A DNA stretch of 9,717 bases from Methylophaga sp. (GTDB lineage Bacteria > Pseudomonadota > Gammaproteobacteria > Nitrosococcales > Methylophagaceae), in the NCBI GenBank assembly GCA_013139345.1, contig WTAY01000072.1, positions 1 to 9,717 of the forward strand, written 5' to 3'. The notes beneath the pieces are model-generated. The model saw nothing but the letters and a program-made list of their open reading frames with translations. It did not search any database and was not told the DNA's origin. Made by a program: the position numbers and the translations under genes. This document shows, piece after piece, positions 1-4,766 of this stretch; within the stretch, counting starts at the first letter, position 1, and each line of letters starts with the position of its first letter.

Positions 1-1
1 G

Positions 2-91
2 AAACAAATTGTAGCGTCAGCTGCTACAAATGCAGCAAATAAAGGATATACACCCACAGCCGGAGAGCTCGATGAGATCACTGGTATTTGA
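2..91 (+). CDS. C-terminus of probable antitoxin (partial, 5' end outside window)
   Basis: An open frame enters from the left edge and runs 29 codons to TGA at 89-91. The visible tail ends in GELDEITGI. It overlaps the start of a Txe/YoeB-type toxin by 20 bp, which is the usual antitoxin-then-toxin order of a type II module with translational coupling. Context alone suggests an antitoxin; the tail does not obviously match the C-terminus of E. coli YefM, so its family is undetermined. In such modules the antitoxin C-terminus normally wraps and inhibits the toxin while the N-terminus binds the operator; both the N-terminus and the promoter lie outside the window. Confidence 0.55.
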   Translation, partial: KQIVASAATNAANKGYTPTAGELDEITGI

Positions 92-341
92 AGGTAATAC
101 TTGGGCTGCATACGAAGCACTCAGGACGAAAGACAAAAAGCTACACAACGCGTTTTGCCGATTGTTGAAAGAAATGCTTCGTGACGATCCTGCTACGGGA
201 GCTGGAAAACCTGAACGATTAAAACATAATCTCGCTGATTTATGGTCTCGCCGTATTAGCCAGAAAGACCGTATTATTTATAAATATGACAAAGACTACG
301 TTTATATCTTTGCTATTGGCGGGCATTACGACCAGTTTTAA
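72..341 (+). CDS. yoeB: Txe/YoeB-family mRNA interferase toxin
   Basis: An 89-residue RelE-superfamily toxin of the Txe/YoeB branch; E. coli YoeB has 84 residues. Family members bind the ribosome and cut mRNA in the A site. The hallmark block GKPERLKHNLADLWSRRI lies at residues 45-62. Residues matching the YoeB active site are present: Glu48 (in KPER), Arg67 (in DRIIY) and His85-Tyr86 near the C-terminus, so the toxin looks intact. I chose ATG 72 rather than the in-frame ATG at 30 because GGAGAG at 62-67 is a good ribosome-binding site four bases upstream, the length then fits the family, and the overlap with the upstream frame is the usual antitoxin-toxin coupling. The protein has three extra residues (DQF) after the terminal His-Tyr. 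Strong family call; activity is inferred. Confidence 0.88.
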   Translation: MRSLVFEGNTWAAYEALRTKDKKLHNAFCRLLKEMLRDDPATGAGKPERLKHNLADLWSRRISQKDRIIYKYDKDYVYIFAIGGHYDQF

Positions 342-375
342 ATTGTTGTCATACCGTAAGTAGGCTGTTCCTTTG

Positions 376-1098
376 TTAAATGTTGGAGTCCGTCAACATT
401 TTATCACCATGAATTGTATATAAAACAAACAGCAACATCGTAAAGCACTTTAGAGCATTAGTTTTATTACCATAATTCTTATGAAAGCCATGAAGAACAC
501 CATGCCTATTTGGTATAACTAAGTTACTTTCTGGATCGCTAGGGTTTATATCTTTTATAGCATCTGTTGCAACTTCTGAAAACATACTGGTATATACTTC
601 ATTGAACATTCTAGATAAAATTGAAGCGTCTTTGTACTGAGAGAACAGAATTTCTAGAGAGTCCTTTGAAATGAAGTCTGTAATATATGTTGAAATTTCA
701 TCTCGTGCTCTCTCCCCTTCTTTTTTGTATAGGCTTTTGTCAAACTGGTCATGAAAGATACCGTCAGACTGACTAAAAAATAAATGAATTGCAGCTGAGT
801 AATACTCAGATTCAAAACAATGCTTGGCTTCATCAAAAATAGAAGCTCTTGATGGCTCAACTCGTTTGATACTTTCCCAGTGTTGGTCCCATTCGGAGAA
901 AATTAAATTCTTCATGAAATCTGAGAAGTTAATTTCTTCTTTGCTGTAATCTCTATACAAAGAAAAAATAAAAACTTCATTTAAGTACCAGCCTTGAGAA
1001 ATAGCTAGCTTAGCTATTTTAGACATTTCATCTGTTTTTTGAGCAGGCCACACTTCTGTCCATTGAGCCAGACTTTTAAGCTTATTTCTAAAATTCAT
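376..1098 (-). CDS. HEPN-like hypothetical protein (RX4H motif)
   Basis: A 240-residue soluble, mostly helical protein with no signal peptide. Residues 93-119 (HCFESEYYSAAIHLFFSQSD and following) and 197-225 (NRHGVLHGFHKNYGNKTNAL and following) have the layout of HEPN-type families: a helix around a YxAA core, then a C-terminal RX4-6H motif, here Arg198-HGVL-His203. In HEPN RNases this Arg/His pair is catalytic; they occur in toxin-antitoxin, Abi and other defence or stress systems. The start at 1098 has AAGGA at 1107-1111 with an 8-base spacer. The gene faces the toxin gene, with only 34 bp between the two stop codons, and reads away from ung. No partner nucleotidyltransferase is visible beside it. 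HEPN membership is inferred from motif and pattern; function is unknown. Confidence 0.7.
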   Translation of the reverse strand: MNFRNKLKSLAQWTEVWPAQKTDEMSKIAKLAISQGWYLNEVFIFSLYRDYSKEEINFSDFMKNLIFSEWDQHWESIKRVEPSRASIFDEAKHCFESEYYSAAIHLFFSQSDGIFHDQFDKSLYKKEGERARDEISTYITDFISKDSLEILFSQYKDASILSRMFNEVYTSMFSEVATDAIKDINPSDPESNLVIPNRHGVLHGFHKNYGNKTNALKCFTMLLFVLYTIHGDKMLTDSNI

Positions 1099-1127
1099 GA
1101 ATACATTCCTTGTAGGCGTTTAATTAT

Positions 1128-1149
1128 TTATGGGACAACATCCCCATAA
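1128..1149. promoter_or_regulatory. Perfect inverted repeat upstream of the HEPN-like gene (possible operator)
   Basis: TTATGGG and CCCATAA form a perfect 7-bp inverted repeat separated by 8 bp. It lies just downstream of the candidate minus-strand -10 box (1152-1157), where a repressor would cover the transcription start or the transcript would fold into a leader hairpin. An operator or mRNA hairpin is inferred from position and symmetry only. Confidence 0.35.
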
Positions 1150-1151
1150 CT

Positions 1152-1179
1152 TTTATCAACAATATCACCTCTTCGTCAA
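1152..1179 (-). promoter_or_regulatory. Candidate sigma70 promoter of the HEPN-like gene
   Basis: Read on the minus strand, TTGACG (1179-1174) is followed after 16 bp by GATAAA (1157-1152). The -35 box is good and the -10 box matches 4 of 6 positions. Transcription would start near 1145, leaving a leader of about 45 bases that contains the AAGGA ribosome-binding site. Confidence 0.35.
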
Positions 1180-1204
1180 ACAAAACCATGTTTTGAACAA
1201 ATTC

Positions 1205-1213
1205 TGATATTAT
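1205..1213 (+). promoter_or_regulatory. Candidate extended -10 promoter of ung
   Basis: TGATATTAT matches the extended -10 pattern TGnTATAAT with one mismatch in the hexamer. No convincing -35 box lies 16-18 bp upstream, which extended -10 promoters tolerate. The start point would be near 1220, giving a leader of about 25 bases with AAGGA at 1233-1237. Confidence 0.4.
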
Positions 1214-1244
1214 TTTCGGTTAAGTAATTAATAAGGAACTAGGT

Positions 1245-1925
1245 ATGGCTTTGGATAATGCATTAAGTTGGCAACCGAGTTTGAACTCAGAATTTGAACA
1301 GCCCTATATGAAAGAGTTGAAACAATTCCTAAGGGCTGAAAAAGATCAGGGCAAAGTGATTTACCCCCATTCATCCAATTGGTTTCATGCGTTAGAAACA
1401 ACGCCGTTAGATAAGGTGAAGGTCGTTATTTTAGGCCAAGATCCTTATCACCAGCCTAATCAGGCGCATGGTCTTTGTTTTTCTGTCTTACCGGGAATAA
1501 AAACACCGCCATCATTGGTCAATATGTATAAGGAATTGCAGACAGATTTAGATATTATTCCAGCTACTCATGGCTATTTAGAAAGTTGGGCGCAGCAGGG
1601 TGTGTTATTGCTTAATGCGGTGTTGACGGTGGAAGATTCAAATGCCAATGCTCATCAGGGTAAGGGCTGGGAACAGTTTACCGATAAAGTTATTTCAGTG
1701 GTTAATGAGCAGTGTGACGATGTGGTGTTTATGTTGTGGGGGAGTTATGCACAGAAAAAAGGGGCAATGATTGATGCGTCACGGCATTGTGTTTTAAAAG
1801 CCCCGCATCCATCGCCATTATCTGCATACAGAGGTTTTTTTGGTTGTCAGCATTTTAGCAAGGCAAATGCGTACTTGAGTGAGCATGGCAAGTTGGCTAT
1901 TGACTGGCAACTACCCGTCGACTAG
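1245..1925 (+). CDS. ung: Uracil-DNA glycosylase (family 1)
   Basis: Removes uracil from DNA by cutting the N-glycosidic bond, the first step of base-excision repair of deaminated cytosine or misincorporated dUMP. The 226-residue protein is full length for family 1 UDG. The water-activating motif GQDPYH is at residues 64-69 with catalytic Asp66. Phe79 (in CFS) stacks on uracil and Asn124 (in LLLN) reads it. The minor-groove intercalation loop HPSPLS is at 188-193 with catalytic His188, followed by the conserved YRGFFGCQHFSKAN. ATG 1245 has AAGGA at 1233-1237 with a 7-base spacer. The gene appears to be monocistronic: the next 370 bp hold no gene, only a MITE-like element. Every key residue I checked is present. 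Confidence 0.97.
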   Translation: MALDNALSWQPSLNSEFEQPYMKELKQFLRAEKDQGKVIYPHSSNWFHALETTPLDKVKVVILGQDPYHQPNQAHGLCFSVLPGIKTPPSLVNMYKELQTDLDIIPATHGYLESWAQQGVLLLNAVLTVEDSNANAHQGKGWEQFTDKVISVVNEQCDDVVFMLWGSYAQKKGAMIDASRHCVLKAPHPSPLSAYRGFFGCQHFSKANAYLSEHGKLAIDWQLPVD

Positions 1926-1978
1926 ATGGGAATAGAGCTGTCTCTTAATAATTCTAAATCGAATTGCGTTTAGTTATG

Positions 1979-2242
1979 TACCCATGGTCAATGAATCTGT
2001 AGATAAATCAGGTATTTTTTTGACAGGGTGTATCAATACGCGTCTTAATATTATCTCCTCACCCCAGCCCTCTCCAACAGGAGAGGGGGTTAAGCTCCTT
2101 CTCCCTTGAGGGAGAAGGTTGGGATGAGGGGGGCAATCTTAATAATGCTAAAATCAGAACGAATCAGCACCAGAAGAACACCAACCATTAATCGCACAGT
2201 ATGCTTTACGCTGAATATCTACACTTTGAATGATCATGGGTA
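1979..2242 (-). mobile_element. MITE-like element, copy 1 (inverted relative to copy 2)
   Basis: A non-coding element of about 264 bp that fills most of the gene-free gap between ung and the secreted protein gene. Its ends are inverted repeats: the left end reads TACCCATGGTCAATGAAT, and the right end, reverse-complemented, reads TACCCATGATCATTCAAAG. Reverse-complemented, the whole element aligns with 7443-7743; shared blocks include ATTCAAAGTG, GCTGATWCGTTCTGA, the GC-rich core and AGACGCGT. Both copies are bounded by TA, which would fit a TA target duplication as in the IS630/Tc1-mariner group, but the TA could instead belong to the terminal repeat. The short open frame inside it is not a gene. 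Boundaries are good to a few bases. Confidence 0.72.
2057..2129. repeat. GC-rich cloverleaf-like core of MITE copy 1
   Basis: Two hairpins are enclosed by an outer stem. Hairpin one is CCCTCTCC/GGAGAGGG (2068-2075, 2080-2087, loop AACA). Hairpin two is CCTTCTCCCT/AGGGAGAAGG (2097-2106, 2109-2118, 2-base loop). The outer arms CCTCACCCCAGCC (2057-2069) and GGTTGGGATGAGG (2117-2129) pair with two G-U-type mismatches. It stands out as GC-rich against AT-rich flanks. It could act as a transcription barrier after ung, although no U-tract follows. Confidence 0.8.
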
Positions 2243-2245
2243 TAT

Positions 2246-2251
2246 TATAAT
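2246..2251 (+). promoter_or_regulatory. Candidate -10 box of the small secreted-protein gene
   Basis: A consensus TATAAT starts three bases outside the right end of MITE copy 1. The best -35-like sequence at normal spacing is poor (CTTTGA at 2224-2229, 16-bp spacer) and lies within the element's terminal repeat. The start would be near 2258, giving a leader of about 44 bases. If real, the element end supplies the upstream half of this promoter. Confidence 0.3.
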
Positions 2252-2301
2252 GCCTGAAGCGATAGGGACATCGTGTAATAAAAGAGATTAGGGATAATAA
2301 G

Positions 2302-2694
2302 ATGAGAATTATAATTGCAGTTCTATTTTTAAGTACTTCTTTGCAAGCTGAAGAGGTGTCAATACGACAATTAGAAAATAATATTCAACTTTCTAGAGCG
2401 ACCATGCTTGAATCAGAGTCTCTTATCAAGTCCTCCGAGTTAGCAATTTTGCAAATAGAAATGCAAACTCCATTACAAGAAGGTGATGGTGTGACGGCTA
2501 TGACAGATAGTGAGTTAAAGAAAAAGATTAAGCGTCAGAAGCTAATTTTAGAAGAATATAATAAAATTCAACAAGAACAAGAAGTAATTAGAGTTGAATC
2601 AAGCCTAATTCAAATAGAACAAGAGAAAATAATTCGGCATTTTCTTGCCCGTTCAGACTTACTGGATATTAGGCGTAAAGCTCAACTTGATTGA
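2302..2694 (+). CDS. Small secreted coiled-coil protein, unknown function
   Basis: A 130-residue protein I do not recognise. It begins with a classical Sec signal peptide: MR, a hydrophobic stretch at residues 3-12, then a probable signal peptidase I site after LQA (16) and before EE. There is no lipobox cysteine, so the mature protein should be soluble and periplasmic. The remaining 114 residues are rich in Glu, Gln, Lys, Ile and Leu and almost free of Gly and Pro except around 57-63. This suggests two long helices (about 18-56 and 68-116), probably a coiled-coil hairpin. ATG 2302 has a modest AGGG at 2290-2293. The gene ends 46 bp before yheS and may be read with it, but function cannot be inferred from that. 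Coding status rests on the signal peptide, ribosome-binding site and codon pattern. Confidence 0.7.
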   Translation: MRIIIAVLFLSTSLQAEEVSIRQLENNIQLSRATMLESESLIKSSELAILQIEMQTPLQEGDGVTAMTDSELKKKIKRQKLILEEYNKIQQEQEVIRVESSLIQIEQEKIIRHFLARSDLLDIRRKAQLD

Positions 2695-2724
2695 CGTCTA
2701 AAATCAGCAGAAATAGCTGCTGCC

Positions 2725-2733
2725 TGATACAAT
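2725..2733 (+). promoter_or_regulatory. Candidate extended -10 box placing yheS transcript start at its ATG
   Basis: TGATACAAT matches the extended -10 pattern TGnTATAAT with one mismatch. Transcription would start at about 2740-2741, on the A of the yheS start codon, giving a leaderless mRNA. The upstream in-frame ATG at 2732 lies inside this box, which argues against its use as a start codon. Confidence 0.45.
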
Positions 2734-2740
2734 GCGCGCC

Positions 2741-4624
2741 ATGATAAAACTTAATCAACTTTCTATTCGCCGTGGTGCTCGGCTATTATTTGAATTAGCA
2801 AACCTGACTGTTCATCCGGGGCAAAAAGTCGGCCTTACGGGAGCAAATGGCACGGGTAAATCAAGCTTGTTTGCTTTGTTACGTGATGAGTTACATGCTG
2901 ATCACGGTAGTGTGTCGATTCCTGATTCATGGGTGATTGCCCATGTTGCTCAAGAGACTCCGGCTGTTGATATTCCTGCTATTGATTATGTATTGCAAGG
3001 TGATCAGGAATATATGCGCCTTCAAGAAAAGTTGAAGGTGGCAGAAGCTGAACATGATGGTCATGCTCAAAGTGAACTTCATGATAAGTTAGCTGCCATT
3101 GATGGTTATACGGCACGAAGTCGTGCTGGTCGTTTAATGCATGGTTTAGGCTTTTCTGGTGACCAAGAGAATCTACCTGTGACTACCTTTTCTGGTGGTT
3201 GGAGAATGCGTTTAAACTTAGCGCAAGCGTTGATGTGTCGTTCTGATTTATTATTATTGGATGAGCCAACCAACCATTTAGATTTAGAAGCGGTTTATTG
3301 GTTGGAAGAGTGGTTACGTGGTTATCAAGGTACGTTACTTTTAATCTCACATGATCGTGATTTCTTAGATCGCGTAGTGACTCAAATTGTTCATATCGAA
3401 CAACAGAAGATGAAAGCCTATACCGGTAACTATTCTGCATTTGAATTAGCACGAGCAGAACATTTAGCACATCAACAATCTGCACATAATAAACAGCAGC
3501 GTGAAATTGCCCATATTCGTAGTTTTGTCACACGTTTTAAAGCACAGGCAACCAAAGCTAAACAAGCACAAAGTCGTATCAAAGCATTAGAGCGAATGGA
3601 GTTAATAGCTCCCGCACATGTTGATTCACCTTTTCACTTTAGTTTCTTTCCGCCAACACGTTTGGCTGCACCTTTATTGAGTTTAGATAAAGTGGCGGTA
3701 GGTTATAACGAGTCGCCTCTTATTTCTGGCGTAAAATTATCGTTAGCCCCCGGTGATAGAGTCGGCTTATTAGGCCCAAATGGTGCGGGTAAATCGACAT
3801 TAATAAAATTGATTGCAGGTGTGTTGCCACCTTTGCAGGGCAAACGTAAAGAAGCGAAAGATATTAAAATTGCTTACTTTGCTCAGCACCAGCTAGAACA
3901 ATTAACAATGGATGAAACACCGTTACAACATTTGCAACGCTTAGATCGCATTGCAACAGAAACAGATTTACGCAACCATTTGGGTGGTTTTGGTTTTCAC
4001 GGTGATGATGCATTATCACTGGTAGGACCATTTTCTGGTGGTGAAAAAGCACGCTTAGTATTGGCATTATTGGTTTATCAAAAACCTGCATTATTATTAC
4101 TTGATGAACCCACTAACCATTTAGATTTAGATATGCGTTTAGCGTTAACAATGGCATTACAAGACTTTGAAGGCGCATTAGTTCTTGTTTCACATGATCG
4201 TCATTTATTACGTACGGTGGCTGATGAGCTGTGGTTAGTATCAGATGGGCAGGCAAAAGTATTTGATGGTGATCTCGATGATTATCGACAATGGTTAAGT
4301 GATAAAGATAAGCCTGCTAAATCAGAAACTACAGTAAGCGGTGTTGCTAATAAAAAAGGTGATCGCCGTGCGGCGGCAGAAGCCAGACAAAAACTACAGC
4401 CATTACGCAATGCAGTTAAAAAATCTGAACAGAAGATGGATAAGGTTCAGACACAGTTAAATGACGTAGAAAAAAAGTTAGCAGATAACACGCTGTATGA
4501 AGACAGTAATAAAGAGAAATTAAAAGCCTTACTCCTTGAGCAAGGCACGATAAAGTCAGCATTAGAACAGGCTGAAATGAGCTGGTTTGAAGCCAGTGAA
4601 GCCCTAGAAGAAGCTGAGCAATAA
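2741..4624 (+). CDS. yheS: ABC-F ATPase YheS (ribosome-associated)
   Basis: A soluble tandem-ATPase ABC-F protein, 627 residues from this start against 637 in E. coli YheS. ABC-F factors bind the ribosomal E site and reach to the P-site tRNA to relieve stalled translation; YheS has no membrane domain. Domain 1 has Walker A GANGTGKS (34-41), signature FSGGW (150-154), Walker B LLLLDEPT (170-177) and switch His204. The tRNA-interaction linker with KATKAKQAQSRIK-type sequence spans about 235-292. Domain 2 has Walker A GPNGAGKST (345-353), FSGGE (431-435), LLLLDEPT (451-458) and His485. A charged coiled-coil tail runs from about 545. ATG 2741 aligns exactly with the E. coli start (MI-N8-RRG); the alternative ATG at 2732 adds MRA and lies in the -10 box. 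Neither start has a Shine-Dalgarno sequence. Confidence 0.95.
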   Translation: MIKLNQLSIRRGARLLFELANLTVHPGQKVGLTGANGTGKSSLFALLRDELHADHGSVSIPDSWVIAHVAQETPAVDIPAIDYVLQGDQEYMRLQEKLKVAEAEHDGHAQSELHDKLAAIDGYTARSRAGRLMHGLGFSGDQENLPVTTFSGGWRMRLNLAQALMCRSDLLLLDEPTNHLDLEAVYWLEEWLRGYQGTLLLISHDRDFLDRVVTQIVHIEQQKMKAYTGNYSAFELARAEHLAHQQSAHNKQQREIAHIRSFVTRFKAQATKAKQAQSRIKALERMELIAPAHVDSPFHFSFFPPTRLAAPLLSLDKVAVGYNESPLISGVKLSLAPGDRVGLLGPNGAGKSTLIKLIAGVLPPLQGKRKEAKDIKIAYFAQHQLEQLTMDETPLQHLQRLDRIATETDLRNHLGGFGFHGDDALSLVGPFSGGEKARLVLALLVYQKPALLLLDEPTNHLDLDMRLALTMALQDFEGALVLVSHDRHLLRTVADELWLVSDGQAKVFDGDLDDYRQWLSDKDKPAKSETTVSGVANKKGDRRAAAEARQKLQPLRNAVKKSEQKMDKVQTQLNDVEKKLADNTLYEDSNKEKLKALLLEQGTIKSALEQAEMSWFEASEALEEAEQ

Positions 4625-4644
4625 AATAGAGTAAAATGTTCTTT

Positions 4645-4724
4645 GTCATTCCCGAGAAGTCGGGAGTCTATGGACAGGTTTAGTAGCTACTACCGTTGGA
4701 TTCCCGCTTTCACGGGAATAACGG
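4645..4724. repeat. Nested palindromic intergenic repeat, dRS3-type (ATTCCC-N8-GGGAAT)
   Basis: An 80-bp imperfect palindrome occupies most of the 142 bp between yheS and uup. The left arm holds the hairpin ATTCCCGA/TCGGGAGT (4648-4655, 4660-4667). The right arm holds ATTCCCG/CGGGAAT (4700-4706, 4713-4719), which fits the Neisseria dRS3 consensus ATTCCC-N8-GGGAAT exactly. The arms are inverted copies of each other, and a perfect 12-bp palindrome TAGTAGCTACTA (4681-4692) lies near the centre. Repeats of this type are widespread in proteobacterial intergenic DNA. It may form stem-loops that partly separate the two transcripts, but no U-tract follows, so it is not called as a terminator. Confidence 0.8.
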
Positions 4725-4753
4725 AGTAATTTTTAGTAAAAAGTATCATTGAG

Positions 4754-4759
4754 TATAAA
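4754..4759 (+). promoter_or_regulatory. Candidate -10 box placing uup transcript start at its ATG
   Basis: TATAAA (followed by AT) ends 7 bases before the uup ATG, so transcription would begin at 4766-4767 and the mRNA would be leaderless or nearly so. A -35 at 17-bp spacing is weak (TTTTAG, 4731-4736). Confidence 0.4.
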
Positions 4760-4766
4760 ATCATAA

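Noticed and set aside
30..71. Longer N-terminus for the YoeB-type toxin from ATG 30
   Set aside because: It would add 14 residues absent from the family and lengthen the overlap with the antitoxin frame; ATG 72 has a good GGAGAG and gives the usual length.
2106..2291. A 61-codon open frame on the + strand downstream of ung
   Set aside because: It begins inside the hairpin of MITE copy 1 and runs through the element's right arm and terminus. It has no ribosome-binding site, and the aligned copy 2 does not preserve it.
2732..2740. Upstream in-frame ATG for yheS adding three residues (MRA)
   Set aside because: The ATG overlaps the -10-like box, has no ribosome-binding site, and the E. coli YheS N-terminus aligns with ATG 2741.
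3183..3485. Long minus-strand open frames within yheS, uup and the symporter gene
   Set aside because: They are antisense shadows of well-conserved coding regions, without ribosome-binding sites or recognisable protein features.
4645..4724. Rho-independent terminator after yheS
   Set aside because: The hairpins are strong but neither is followed by a run of T, and the same repeat type is common in intergenic DNA of many bacteria. It is kept as a repeat.
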